Shown: piece after piece, positions 1 through 10,384 of the stretch | How positions within the stretch are numbered: the stretch's first letter is position 1 | Layout: every line of letters begins with the position of its first letter | Assembly (NCBI GenBank): GCA_029932915.1 | Contig: JAOZPE010000028.1 | Location: 1 to 34,836 of the forward strand | Source: Candidatus Krumholzibacteriia bacterium | Lineage (GTDB): Bacteria > Krumholzibacteriota > Krumholzibacteriia > JAJRXK01 | Length of the DNA stretch: 34,836 nt | Reading direction: 5' to 3' | The notes under the pieces: generated by a model | What the model was told of the DNA's origin: nothing | The model's input: only the letters and a program-made list of their open reading frames with translations | Databases searched by the model: none | Made by a program: the position numbers and the translations under genes

Positions 1-752
<752 letters not shown>

Positions 753-969
753 GGTCGAAGGAGGCTTCCGTTGAAGGGCGATGATCGGGAGCTGCCGGCT
801 TTCCGCTTCGGGCCGGGAACGTCAGGCTGCGCATCCTGGCCGGGGGCTGGCTGCCGCGGCCGCCACGGGCGGCATCGGCGGATTCCCGCAAATCCTTGAG
901 CGCAACAGACTAAGGCCAAGTGAACGGACTGTCCAGGGGGTGGCCGGCCCACGCTTCGCCCCGGGCTCC

Positions 970-997
970 TTGCGTTGGCATCACCATTTTGTATACT
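970..997 (+). promoter_or_regulatory. Sigma-70-type promoter of tRNA-Glu
   Basis: A -35 box TTGCGT (970-975) and a -10 box TATACT (992-997) are separated by 16 nt. The expected start site near 1004 lies about 12 nt before the mature tRNA 5' end, as is usual for tRNA genes. Confidence 0.6.
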
Positions 998-1015
998 TCT
1001 GCCTCACGACTTCGC

Positions 1016-1091
1016 GGCCCCTTCGTCTAGTGGCCCAGGACGCCTGGTTCTCAGCCAGGAAACAGGGGTTCGATTCCCCTAGGGGCTGCCA
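1016..1091 (+). tRNA. tRNA-Glu (anticodon CTC)
   Basis: A full 76-nt cloverleaf can be folded. The acceptor stem GGCCCCT pairs with AGGGGCT (a G-U pair at position 1-72). The anticodon stem CCTGG/CCAGG closes the loop TTCTCAG, giving anticodon CTC. The T arm is CAGGGG-TTCGATT-CCCCT, and the 3' GCCA is encoded. The D-arm sequence TTCGTCTAGTGGCCCAGGAC matches bacterial tRNA-Glu closely. It decodes GAG; the isoacceptor for GAA (TTC) must be elsewhere in the genome. It is divergent from glnS, with its own promoter just upstream and a hairpin just downstream. Confidence 0.96.
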
Positions 1092-1095
1092 CTTC

Positions 1096-1130
1096 AACGG
1101 CCTCCCGCCGGATCCGGTGGGGGGCCGTTT
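1096..1130 (+). terminator. Hairpin terminator after tRNA-Glu
   Basis: AACGGCCTCCC (1096-1106) pairs with GGGGGGCCGTT (1119-1129), an 11-bp stem including one T-G pair, starting 5 nt after the tRNA CCA end. Only a short run of T follows, so termination is probable rather than certain. Confidence 0.55.
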
Positions 1131-1384
1131 CCATACCCCCGCGCCGCCGCGCGGGCCTTGCGATCCGCCCGCTCACGGGCCCGGCGGCCTCATTCTGCAT
1201 CCTGCCGCCCGCTGTGGAGCCGGAATGGCCGGGAAATCCTTCACCCCAGCCTTCCCTCATCCGTTTCGACCGTCTCTCCTGCTCCGCCCCGCAAGGCCTC
1301 CCGCCCGTACGGCACGATGTCTGCACGCCTTGGGGGTGTCTGAGGTACCACCGCCGAGAGCCCCCGCATCCGTCGGGAGCGACC

Positions 1385-2320
1385 TTGCAGTTCCACGTCA
1401 CCGTGCCCGTTGCCGTCCTGGCGATCCTGAGCCTGGGCATCCTCGTGCTCACTGCCCAGCTCGTGCGTGTTCACCGCCGCCGCCGCCGTGAACTGCTGGA
1501 GCGGGATCTCCAGGAGCTGGCCGTCAGCCGGAAGCTCAACCGGCTCGAGAGTCGTCTTCCCGGAACCCTTGTCGAACTGGCCCGTGGTCTGGGGGGCCAG
1601 GGACGTCACGGCGGCCTGCAGGCGGTGCTGTGGGGTCAGGACAAGAGCGGAAGCTGGTACCTGTGCCGCCGTCGCGTCGGCAGTGGGTGGCAACAGGCCC
1701 TTCTCTTCGAGAACAAATTCCTGACGGTCCGGGATCTGAACATCGTGCCGTTGCGCCCCTCGGCGGCACGCCGCTGGAATCCCCTTCGCCGTTTCCGCAA
1801 GGGCGATCGCGTCGAGGCGCTGCGTCTGCAGTTGCGGTGGGAATCGCCGGCCGAGCGGGTCGACGAGCGCTCGGTACGGATGGTCCAGGCCCTCTATCTG
1901 CTGATGGCCGATGCGCGCAAGGTGGTCGAACCCTTCGGCTTGCACCTGCAGGTGCACGACCAGAGGGTGGCCGTCCACACGCGCCACCCCCTGGACGGCG
2001 ATGCCCTGCGGGTCTTCCTGGACGTGGCCCTCGAACTCCGGCGTCAGTTGAGCGAAGTGCCGCGACGGAGCGGGGCGTTGCGTCTCTCGCCCGGTCAGAG
2101 CGGGAAGGTGTCCCCGGTGGAGGGGACGATCACCCGGGCCCTGAAGGTGGTGGGCCATCCCAACGATGTCACCGGTCCCACCGTTCCCTACGGGGCGATG
2201 GTGACCGACGCCGCTGTGAGGAACGAGATGCGCCGGCAGGGAGAGGCCAACGAGACGCGCGGGCCGGGAACGGCGGGCGGGACCCCGCAGGTGGTCGGGA
2301 AGAACGGATCGAAGCGCTGA
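1385..2320 (+). CDS. Single-pass membrane-anchored protein of unknown function
   Basis: About 311 residues from a TTG at 1385, which has GGGAG about 5 nt upstream. The frame is open to an ATG at 1214, but that start would put some 57 poorly structured residues before the membrane segment. Residues about 5-26 are hydrophobic (VPVAVLAILSLGILVLTAQL), followed by a strongly basic run HRRRRRELLERD, which predicts an N-terminal anchor with the rest in the cytoplasm. The soluble part has a region with alternating charged strands (WYLCRRRVGSGWQQALLFENK) and a mid-region helix pair (RMVQALYLLMADARKVVEPFG). The last 50 residues are Gly/Thr/Arg-rich and probably disordered. I do not recognise the family. 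It is convergent with the P-loop ATPase gene to its right, so no operon partner suggests a role. Confidence 0.72.
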   Translation: MQFHVTVPVAVLAILSLGILVLTAQLVRVHRRRRRELLERDLQELAVSRKLNRLESRLPGTLVELARGLGGQGRHGGLQAVLWGQDKSGSWYLCRRRVGSGWQQALLFENKFLTVRDLNIVPLRPSAARRWNPLRRFRKGDRVEALRLQLRWESPAERVDERSVRMVQALYLLMADARKVVEPFGLHLQVHDQRVAVHTRHPLDGDALRVFLDVALELRRQLSEVPRRSGALRLSPGQSGKVSPVEGTITRALKVVGHPNDVTGPTVPYGAMVTDAAVRNEMRRQGEANETRGPGTAGGTPQVVGKNGSKR

Positions 2321-2400
2321 GCTGGCGCGGTTCTCCCCGTCGGGCTCGGGCCGCCGCTTTCCCTGGTGTGCCGCGTAGCGGGATGTCTCGAAGCGTTGAA

Positions 2401-2418
2401 GCCTCGTCAGGCCGAGGC
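2401..2418. terminator. Small hairpin between convergent genes
   Basis: GCCTCG and CGAGGC form a 6-bp stem with a 6-nt loop. It lies 9 nt beyond the stop of the leftward ATPase gene and about 80 nt beyond the stop of the rightward membrane protein. There is no strong T tract on either side. Confidence 0.3.
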
Positions 2419-2426
2419 CGCCGATC

Positions 2427-3146
2427 TCACTGCCACTTCAGCAGCAGGGTCTTCGGATCGAGTTCGATGTGCAGGTTGGCCAGGTCGGGATTGTCGTGGT
2501 CCTTGATCAACTGCAGGCGCACCTGGTTCGACTCGGGCACCAGACGCACCACGACCGACAGGTATTCCAGATAGGGCTGCAGGCGCAGGGGCACGCCCAG
2601 CTCGTCGCGCTCGTCCTCGCGGTGTCCCTGGGCCGACAGCCATACCTCGGTGTCGGTATCCCGGGCCATCTGCTTGATTCCGTCGAGACTCTCGTGGAGC
2701 TGGTCGGCGTTGAACTCCTCCCACTGGGGATAGCCGTCCAGGATGATCAACCCCGGCACGAAGTCGATGTGATCCTTCATGTACTGCATGGCCTGGCGCA
2801 GACGGTCCAGATGGAAGCTGCCGCCGACGAAGCTGTGGATCATCCGGTTGCGCTCGATCTCCACGTGGATGGCTTCGCGCTCCTCGCGGTCCATGTTCTC
2901 GGCCAGTGAGCGGAACACCTCTTCGTAGTACTGGCGGACCCGTTCGGCCGTGTGCTCGGTGTCCACGTGCAGGACCTTGCGGCCGCGCATGCAGTCGTCC
3001 AGAGCCACGTCCACCAGGAAGGCGGTCTTGCCCACGCCGGCGCGGCTCATCACCAGGCCGATGTTGCCCCGGCCCAGCCCACCGTGGATGGAACGCTCGA
3101 AGACCCTCAGGGGGCTGCGCTCATTGACGTCCTTGCGGTAGATCAT
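2427..3146 (-). CDS. KaiC/RecA-like P-loop ATPase, function unknown
   Basis: 239 residues from an ATG with a good AGGAG site 8 nt upstream. The Walker A region is SRAGVGKT (34-41), in which the usual first glycine is replaced by Ser. Walker B is LIILDG (133-138). HVDTEHTAERVR (60-71) and SAQGHRED (171-178) are placed like the catalytic and sensor segments of the RecA/DnaB/KaiC fold. There is no DNA-binding or second ATPase domain, so this is a compact single-domain ATPase. It starts 18 nt after fusA and is probably co-transcribed with it. Similar stand-alone ATPases occur as uncharacterised cytoplasmic proteins in deltaproteobacteria and FCB relatives, as far as I recall. The link to EF-G is only positional; no substrate can be named. 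Confidence 0.85.
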   Translation of the reverse strand: MIYRKDVNERSPLRVFERSIHGGLGRGNIGLVMSRAGVGKTAFLVDVALDDCMRGRKVLHVDTEHTAERVRQYYEEVFRSLAENMDREEREAIHVEIERNRMIHSFVGGSFHLDRLRQAMQYMKDHIDFVPGLIILDGYPQWEEFNADQLHESLDGIKQMARDTDTEVWLSAQGHREDERDELGVPLRLQPYLEYLSVVVRLVPESNQVRLQLIKDHDNPDLANLHIELDPKTLLLKWQ

Positions 3147-3164
3147 CGAAAATCTCCTGTCGAA

Positions 3165-5267
<2,103 letters not shown>

Positions 5268-5316
5268 GGTTTCTGCTCCTGGCCTTGGCCCGGGGATTCT
5301 GCGCTGAAACCGGCGC

Positions 5317-5344
5317 AAGATAGACCCTTATCCTCGATCGGCAA
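5317..5344 (-). promoter_or_regulatory. Promoter of fusA
   Basis: Read on the minus strand: -35 TTGCCG (5344-5339), 16-nt spacer, -10 TATCTT (5322-5317). It gives a leader of about 40 nt before the GTG start at 5267, so fusA can be transcribed independently of the M48 protease gene upstream. Confidence 0.55.
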
Positions 5345-5377
5345 GGGCTGGCGATGCGAAAACACTTCCCCAGCTGG

Positions 5378-5443
5378 CCCGATCGCTCCGCTTCGGCCGA
5401 CGCGACCGTTTCGGCTCCGCCGCCCCGATCGCTCCACTTCGGC
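5378..5443. repeat. Two-copy imperfect direct repeat between M48 gene and fusA
   Basis: A 20-bp sequence starting CCCGATCGCTCC occurs at 5378-5397 and again at 5424-5443 with one mismatch (G to A). The copies are offset by 46 bp. Confidence 0.6.
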
Positions 5444-5461
5444 TGCCCCAATCCCTTCCTC

Positions 5462-5478
5462 GCGGCCGGCTCGGCCGC
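5462..5478 (-). terminator. Hairpin downstream of the M48 protease gene
   Basis: GCGGCCG and CGGCCGC form a perfect 7-bp stem with a 3-nt loop, starting 18 nt beyond the protease stop codon on the minus strand. There is no U tract on that strand, so it may only stabilise the 3' end. Confidence 0.4.
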
Positions 5479-5496
5479 TCTTTTCCTCGCCTCCGC

Positions 5497-7020
5497 TCAG
5501 CGAGTGAGGGTCTTCAACCAGGTTCCCTCGGGCACCACCTCGTCCGCTTCGAGTCCGTTGAGCACGGCCAGCCCGGGGGCGTCGATTCCGCTGTCGGCCG
5601 GTGGGGGCCATTTCTCCGCCCAGGTCCGGAAAGGAGCCCGCCGGGGCGCCTGGATCAGGTGAACGGTCACCGGGCGGATGCCCAGCAGGGCGGGATCCTT
5701 CTCTTCACGGAAGCCCTGGGCCACCCGCTCGAAGATCGGCTGGAACTGCCGATAATCCGCACTCTCGCTCATGCCATGGAAGGTGAAGACCCGGCCCGGC
5801 CAGGAGATGAAGGTCGACTCGATCGTGAGCCACTGGTCCTCATTCTGGATGCGTCCCTGCTGCACGTAGGCCGGATGATCTCCGATGGTCGTCCACTGAC
5901 GGGTCTGGACCTCGATGCCGGCCCGCTCGCTGAAGGCGCGGGCGGCCGTCTCCAGGCCCTGTTGGGCGGCGGCTTCCGATGTGAAGGAATCGGCTGCCGC
6001 CTGGGCGGAGAAGAAGAGCACCGCGCGCCCGTCCGGCGGCGCCATCTGGACCTGCGCCGCGCTGTTCATCAACTTCCAGCCCTCGGGCACGGGGAAACGC
6101 AGAGCGAGTCCGGGGTGGACGAAGCAACCCTCGTGGATGAAGCCCTGCCGGGGATCCGTTCCGAAGACCAGTCCCTCGAGGTGTCGCAGGTAGCCGTCGC
6201 GCACGATCCGGAAGGGTCCGGGCTGGGTGGCTTGGGCCTGCCGGCTCAGTTCAGTGACCCGCTCGAAGCGGTCGCCGGGATCGGGGTGCGTGCTGGCCCA
6301 GATCGGCAGGCGCTCTCCCGTGCCGGTCAGGCGGTCGAGGGTGTGGAAGAAGCGGGCCATCTCGGTCGTGTCGTAGCCCAGCTTGGTGGCGTATTCGACG
6401 CCGAGTTGGTCGGCCTGGCGCTCGTCGTCCCGGCTGTACTTGAGCAGCAGGAGCTGGGCGGCCGCTCCGGTCACCTGGGAATAGCGGGCGAGGGTCTCGT
6501 TGAGGGCCGAGCCCAGGCCCAGACCCAGGCTGATCAGCACCTGCTTGGTGTAGCGCTGGGCGCTGTGGCGGGCCGCGACGTGGCCCACCTCGTGACCGAG
6601 CACGCCCACCAGTGCCGCCTCATTGTTGAGATAAGCCAGGATCCCGCGGGTGATATAGACATAACCGCCGGGCAGGGCGAAGGCGTTGACCACGTCGTCA
6701 TCGAGCACGCGAAAGACGAAGTCCTCCTGGGGGATGTGGCTCACCTTCACGATGGCCTGACCGAGACTGTCCACGTAGGCCTGCAGGGCGGGATCGTCCA
6801 CCACGCCGTACTCGGCCACGATGCCCGCATCGCTCTGCTTCCCCAGCGATTCCTCCTGCGACGAACTCATGAAGGAGAGTTGACGCTTGCCGGTCACCGG
6901 ATTGACCGCGCAGGAGACCAGGAAGAGAAGCAGGAGGAGAAGGGGGAAGGAGATCGGGAAGCGGTGGGAACGAAGGCCTCGCGCAAAGCCGGTCTGGACG
7001 GATCCGGTGGGCGGTGTCAA
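5497..7020 (-). CDS. M48-family zinc metalloprotease, lipoprotein, with C-terminal LysM-like tail
   Basis: 507 residues from a TTG start with GGAGG 6 nt upstream. A hydrophobic stretch (25-36) ends in the lipobox LVSC with Cys37, so it is a predicted lipoprotein in the cell envelope. NPVTGKRQLSFMS just after the lipobox is typical of BepA/YfgC-type M48 proteases. The zinc site is HEVGH (143-147) with the third ligand E200 in DERQAD (199-204). A second domain of about 150 residues (around 285-440) resembles the PsbP/MOG1-like extension found in such proteins. The end (PAPGLAVLNGLEADE type, LNGLEADEVVPEGTW) matches the short LysM-like tail of some M48 proteases. BepA-type enzymes survey outer-membrane protein folding. 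It lies 30 nt after mqnE and is probably co-transcribed; the association is not obviously functional. Confidence 0.9.
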   Translation of the reverse strand: MTPPTGSVQTGFARGLRSHRFPISFPLLLLLLFLVSCAVNPVTGKRQLSFMSSSQEESLGKQSDAGIVAEYGVVDDPALQAYVDSLGQAIVKVSHIPQEDFVFRVLDDDVVNAFALPGGYVYITRGILAYLNNEAALVGVLGHEVGHVAARHSAQRYTKQVLISLGLGLGSALNETLARYSQVTGAAAQLLLLKYSRDDERQADQLGVEYATKLGYDTTEMARFFHTLDRLTGTGERLPIWASTHPDPGDRFERVTELSRQAQATQPGPFRIVRDGYLRHLEGLVFGTDPRQGFIHEGCFVHPGLALRFPVPEGWKLMNSAAQVQMAPPDGRAVLFFSAQAAADSFTSEAAAQQGLETAARAFSERAGIEVQTRQWTTIGDHPAYVQQGRIQNEDQWLTIESTFISWPGRVFTFHGMSESADYRQFQPIFERVAQGFREEKDPALLGIRPVTVHLIQAPRRAPFRTWAEKWPPPADSGIDAPGLAVLNGLEADEVVPEGTWLKTLTR

Positions 7021-7050
7021 TGTGTCCTCCCTGATGGGACTCGCGGGAGT

Positions 7051-8211
7051 TCAGCGGACCGCTTCCATCCGCTCCTCCCAGGGTGGAAGCTCGTGGTACA
7101 GGGTGTCCCGTTCGACGGGGATGCGTCCGGCCTCACGGATGAACGACTCGATCTGCTGGCGGGTCATGCCCTTGCCCGCATGGCCGCCGGCGGCCAGGGT
7201 CACCCGCTCATCGACGACCGTTCCGTCCAGGTCGTTCGCTCCGAAATGGAGCGCCACCTGGGCGATCTTCTGGGTCAGCATCACCCAGTAGGCCTTGATG
7301 TGGTCGAAGTTGTCCAGCATCAGACGGCTGACCGCGATCATCTTCAGGTCGTCGAAACCATCGGTCTGGGGGATGTGTCCCTCGAATGCGGTGTTCTCCG
7401 GGTGGAAGGCCAGCGGGATGAAGCACTGGAAGCCGCCGGTCTCGTCCTGCAGCTCGCGTAGCTTCACCAGGTGGTCGACCCGCTCCTCGAAGGTCTCCAC
7501 GCATCCGTACAGGATGGTGGCGTTCGAGCGCAGGCCCGCCTCGTGGACCATGCGGGCCACATCGAGCCAGCGTTGGCCGGTCATCTTCTTCTTGGCGATG
7601 ATCTCCCGCGCCCTGGGAGCGAAGATCTCCGCCCCGCCGCCCGGACACGAGCCCAGACCGGCCTCGCGCAGGATCTCCAGGGTCTGCGGCACGGTCTTGT
7701 CGGCCAGGCGGGCCAGCCAATCGATCTCGACCATGGTGAAGGCCTTCAGGTGGACGGTGGGGAAGGCCTCCTTCAGGGCCCGGAGGATGTCCACGTACAC
7801 CTGGAAACCCCACTGCGGGTGCAGGCCCCCGACGACGTGGAACTCGGTCACATCCGGCGTCCAGTCGCGGCGGGCGATCTCGACGCATTCCTGGGGGGTG
7901 TAGGCCCAGGTGCCCGGCGCGTTGGGGACGTCCTTGTAGGCGCACAGTTCACAGCCGACGAAGCAGACGTTGGTGGGATTGATGTGGCGGTTGACGTTGT
8001 AGTAGACCTTGCGGCCATTGCGCCGGCGATTGGCCAGGTCGGCCAGCCTTCCCACCTCGAGCAGGTCGGCGCTCTCGAAGAGGGCGACCCCGTCCTCGAA
8101 GGACAGACGCTCGCCGGCCTCCACCTTGGCGGCGATGGCCGACAGGTCGATGTCGGCCGTCGGGCGCTTGGGAGGACGGGCGCGAAGGGGGTCCGGGGCG
8201 GGATGGCTCAT
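7051..8211 (-). CDS. mqnE: Aminofutalosine synthase (radical SAM), futalosine menaquinone pathway
   Basis: 386 residues. MqnE joins the chorismate-derived enolpyruvyl-benzoate from MqnA with SAM to make aminofutalosine, an early step of menaquinone synthesis. The 4Fe-4S site is CFVGCELC (C83, C87, C90), the CX3CX2C radical SAM motif. NRHINPTNVC just before it, HVVGGLHPQWGF, PGGGAEIFAPR and ETGGFQCFIPLAFHPENT are family signatures that separate MqnE from the later-acting MqnC. The ATG at 8211 was chosen because homology begins shortly after it and a promoter lies directly upstream. The frame stays open to 8562, but that region overlaps def. No other mqn gene is in the window. It sits between def and an M48 protease gene. 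Confidence 0.93.
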   Translation of the reverse strand: MSHPAPDPLRARPPKRPTADIDLSAIAAKVEAGERLSFEDGVALFESADLLEVGRLADLANRRRNGRKVYYNVNRHINPTNVCFVGCELCAYKDVPNAPGTWAYTPQECVEIARRDWTPDVTEFHVVGGLHPQWGFQVYVDILRALKEAFPTVHLKAFTMVEIDWLARLADKTVPQTLEILREAGLGSCPGGGAEIFAPRAREIIAKKKMTGQRWLDVARMVHEAGLRSNATILYGCVETFEERVDHLVKLRELQDETGGFQCFIPLAFHPENTAFEGHIPQTDGFDDLKMIAVSRLMLDNFDHIKAYWVMLTQKIAQVALHFGANDLDGTVVDERVTLAAGGHAGKGMTRQQIESFIREAGRIPVERDTLYHELPPWEERMEAVR

Positions 8212-8220
8212 GGCTGTCTC

Positions 8221-8249
8221 AGTATAGAGGGCCGCTCCGGGGGAAACAA
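8221..8249 (-). promoter_or_regulatory. Promoter of mqnE, placed for a near-leaderless mRNA
   Basis: Minus strand: -35 TTGTTT (8249-8244), 17-nt spacer, -10 TATACT (8226-8221). Only 9 nt separate the -10 box from the ATG, so transcription would begin within a few bases of the start codon. There is no convincing ribosome binding site. Confidence 0.55.
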
Positions 8250-8273
8250 CACGGGGTCCTCCCGGCCCTGCGA

Positions 8274-8852
8274 TCAGAGCTCCTCGCCCTCGATTGCTTC
8301 CTCTTCGTCGTCCTCGTCCTCGAGTTCGGGCAGGATGAAGCGCTCGAACTCCTTCTCGAAGACCAGATCGCGCGGATCGTCGATGCGATCGACATAGAGG
8401 ATGCCATCGAGGTGATCGCACTCGTGCTGGACGACCACGGCGGCGAAACCGGACAGCTCGATGTCGACCGGCTTCCCCTTGCGGTCGAGCCCCTCCAACC
8501 GCACGCGCCGGGGCCGGCTGACCTTGCCGCGCAGGCCGGGGATGCTCAGACAGCCCTCCCACATGGAGGCGGTCTCCTCGGTGAGCGGCGTCACCCGGGG
8601 GTTGATCAGGGCGGTCAGGGCCTCTTCGCCCTCGCGGGCGACCTGGGCCCCTTCGTGCAGGGTGATCACCCGCCAGCTCGTGAAGACCTGCGGTGCGGCC
8701 AGGCCCACGCCGTCGGTCTCGTGCATGGTCACGAGCATGCTGTCGATGAAGTCCTGGAACTCGGCCGAATCCAGTCGAGCCGGATCGACCGGCTCGGCCG
8801 GCGTGCGCAGCACCGGATGTCCCATCCTGGCCACGCTCAAGATCTGTTTCAT
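8274..8852 (-). CDS. def: Peptide deformylase
   Basis: 192 residues. It removes the formyl group from the initiator methionine of new proteins. All three metal-site motifs are present: GVGLAAPQV (48-56), EGCLSIPG (99-106, ligand C101) and QHECDHLDG (142-150, ligands H143 and H147, catalytic E144). The core ends near residue 177; the last 15 residues are almost all acidic (EDEDDEEEAIEGEEL), an unusual tail. It lies 45 nt after the ferredoxin gene and 62 nt before mqnE on the same strand. The usual partner fmt is not next to it. Confidence 0.96.
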   Translation of the reverse strand: MKQILSVARMGHPVLRTPAEPVDPARLDSAEFQDFIDSMLVTMHETDGVGLAAPQVFTSWRVITLHEGAQVAREGEEALTALINPRVTPLTEETASMWEGCLSIPGLRGKVSRPRRVRLEGLDRKGKPVDIELSGFAAVVVQHECDHLDGILYVDRIDDPRDLVFEKEFERFILPELEDEDDEEEAIEGEEL

Positions 8853-8897
8853 TGCATTCTCGGTTCCGGGACTCCGATGGGTCCCAGGAAGGGGAAA

Positions 8898-9128
8898 TCA
8901 GCCGTCATTGCCGATGGCTTCCACCGGACATTCTTCCATCGCCTCTTCGCACTGGGCACGTTCCTCGTCGTTCTCCGGCTGCTTGTAGACGTAGCTGTAG
9001 CCCTCTTCCTCGTTGCGGTCGAAGTTGGCCGGAGCCGTCTGGCGGCACAGGTCGCAGTCGATGCACTGGGAGTCGACGTAATAAGGTCCGGGAACGTTGC
9101 TTTCGACCTTGTCGGTGGGATCTGCCAT
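8898..9128 (-). CDS. Small single-cluster [4Fe-4S] ferredoxin
   Basis: 76 residues from an ATG preceded by AGGAAACC. CIDCDLC (C22, C25, C28) with CPVEAI (C67) makes one 4Fe-4S cluster; a fifth Cys at 60 could form a disulphide, or substitute in the cluster, as in similar 3Fe/4Fe ferredoxins. The rest is strongly acidic, as expected for a soluble electron carrier. DxxCIDCxLC..APxxF and GYSYVYKQP are typical of short ferredoxins in FCB and deltaproteobacterial genomes. It is first in a leftward group with def and mqnE and has its own promoter. Its redox partner is unknown; MqnE needs a low-potential electron source, so support of that enzyme is possible but is inference. Confidence 0.9.
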   Translation of the reverse strand: MADPTDKVESNVPGPYYVDSQCIDCDLCRQTAPANFDRNEEEGYSYVYKQPENDEERAQCEEAMEECPVEAIGNDG

Positions 9129-9207
9129 GGTTTCCTGCCTCTGATACGCAGCTCCGGCGAAGCGGAGGGGCCTGGGCCCGGGTGAACGAGTAGGGATTTG
9201 CTGCGCG

Positions 9208-9236
9208 ACGATAGAAAGCGCCGGCTCGCTCCGCAA
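9208..9236 (-). promoter_or_regulatory. Promoter of the ferredoxin gene
   Basis: Minus strand: -35 TTGCGG (9236-9231), exactly 17 nt, -10 TATCGT (9213-9208). The predicted leader before the ATG at 9128 is about 70 nt. Confidence 0.55.
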
Positions 9237-9368
9237 GGTGAGGGTGCAGCCCGCGCTGGGCGCTTCGGCCGCCTTGTGTATATTGTCTGGCCAGCGCCAC
9301 CTCCTCCACCCGTCAACGGGGAGGGAGGGGAGAAGCGGATCCACAATTCCCGGTTTCCCGGCTCCACC

Positions 9369-9410
9369 GGCAGGAAGGTGGAGAAGAGTGGCAGGAAGGT
9401 GGAGAAGAGT
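9369..9410. repeat. Perfect 21-bp tandem duplication
   Basis: Two identical adjacent copies (9369-9389 and 9390-9410) of a purine-rich unit beginning GGCAGGAAGGTGG. It lies in the leader of the thioredoxin-like lipoprotein gene. Confidence 0.85.
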
Positions 9411-9504
9411 GGATCTCCGGCTGCGGCGCGACGGTTTCGAGGGAGGACGACGTGGAAGGGTGGGCCTTCCCCGCGATTCTTCTCGACTGGAGTGGAGGAC
9501 TTCA

Positions 9505-10146
9505 TTGCGTTCTACGGTACGGATTCTCGGCATGGGTCTGCTGCTGACGGCGGCCCTTCTCTGGACGGCGTGCGGGGGCGGTTCCAACGATTCCTCGACC
9601 CATGGACAGGCGGTGGCGGCATCGCCGGCTTCGTCGAGCAGCTCCTCCCAGGCGGCTTCGGGCACGTCTTCCCAGGGTTCTTCGGCCCAGGATGTCTCCA
9701 CCCAGCAGGCCCATTCCGCCGATGCCTCGGCGGCCAAGGACGAGGGCTCCTCCCGGCAGGAGGACTCCTCCTCGCAGGAGGATTCGGCCGAGAGCCATGA
9801 GGACAAACCCCTGGTGATCGGCTTCGGTCAGCCGGTGGAGATCATGGACTACATCCCCAAGGGCCAGACCACCATCGTCGACTTCTACAGCCAGTACTGT
9901 CCCCCCTGCATGCGGATCTCGCCCTATCTGGACCAGCTCGACGCCAACCGGGACGACATCACCGTCATCCGGGTGGACATCAACCGGCCAGGCAAGCGGG
10001 GCATCGACTGGGCTTCGCCGGTGGCGCGGCAGTACAACCTGCGCAGCATCCCCCATTTCCAGATCTACGACGGCGACCGGAAACTGGTGGCCGAGGGCCA
10101 GAAGGCCTACGAACAGGTCATCGCCTACCTGCAGGGACAGGGCTAG
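9505..10146 (+). CDS. Thioredoxin-fold lipoprotein
   Basis: 213 residues from a TTG with GGAGG 6 nt upstream. The signal peptide ends in the lipobox WTAC (Cys23). A Ser/Gln/Ala/Glu-rich linker of about 75 residues (25-100) separates the lipid anchor from a thioredoxin domain (about 103-213). The active site is CPPC (132-135) in DFYSQYCPPCMRISP, with the cis-proline loop SIPHF (P183). It should sit on the envelope and act on disulphides or as a redox sensor outside the cytoplasm. CPPC and the short domain suggest a thioredoxin/TlpA-like reductase rather than DsbA. There is no partner gene (DsbD/CcdA) nearby. An upstream in-frame extension to 9238 is rejected because it would bury the signal peptide. 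Confidence 0.87.
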   Translation: MRSTVRILGMGLLLTAALLWTACGGGSNDSSTHGQAVAASPASSSSSSQAASGTSSQGSSAQDVSTQQAHSADASAAKDEGSSRQEDSSSQEDSAESHEDKPLVIGFGQPVEIMDYIPKGQTTIVDFYSQYCPPCMRISPYLDQLDANRDDITVIRVDINRPGKRGIDWASPVARQYNLRSIPHFQIYDGDRKLVAEGQKAYEQVIAYLQGQG

Positions 10147-10158
10147 GCGGCCGCGGGC

Positions 10159-10262
10159 CAGGACCGGACCAGCCGGGACGAGGCCAGATGGGCCAGGGCC
10201 GAGCGGCTGGGACGAGGCCTGGTGGGTCAGGACCGAACGGCTGGGACGAGGCCGCACGAGCG
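10159..10262. repeat. Three imperfect 34-35 bp tandem repeats
   Basis: Copies start at 10159, 10194 and 10228, each beginning CAGGnCCG and containing a GGCTGGGACGAGGCC-like core. They lie between the thioredoxin-like gene and the suf regulator. Confidence 0.75.
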
Positions 10263-10350
10263 GCCGGCACGCGGGTCCGGGAAGGCCCATTCCGCGGGCC
10301 CATGGCAGGGGCGATCCGATCGAGCGGGGTTCCGGTTTCCGGGGCCCCGC

Positions 10351-10384
10351 TTATACTTGACATAAGTGTAAACTTTCCTAACTT
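10351..10384 (+). promoter_or_regulatory. Palindromic operator overlapping the promoter of the Rrf2 regulator/suf operon
   Basis: Half-sites TTATACTT (10351-10358) and AAGTGTAA (10364-10371) are inverted with a 5-bp spacer and one mismatch. The -35 box TTGACA (10357-10362) lies inside the palindrome, followed by a 16-nt spacer and -10 TAACTT (10379-10384). A bound repressor would block RNA polymerase. The position just before an Rrf2-family gene suggests autoregulation. Confidence 0.65.

Larger units (their letters stand above)
9129..9504. other. Divergent intergenic region (376 bp)
   Basis: No gene seen. It holds the ferredoxin promoter (9208-9236), a TATATT -10-like box for the rightward gene at 9279-9284 without a good -35, a two-copy 21-bp duplication (9369-9410), and the ribosome binding site GGAGG at 9494-9498 for the thioredoxin-like gene. 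Confidence 0.6.

Noticed and set aside
5268-5318. ATG start for fusA at 5318
   Set aside because: It lies inside the -10 promoter element. The GTG at 5267 has a proper ribosome binding site and agrees with family N-termini.
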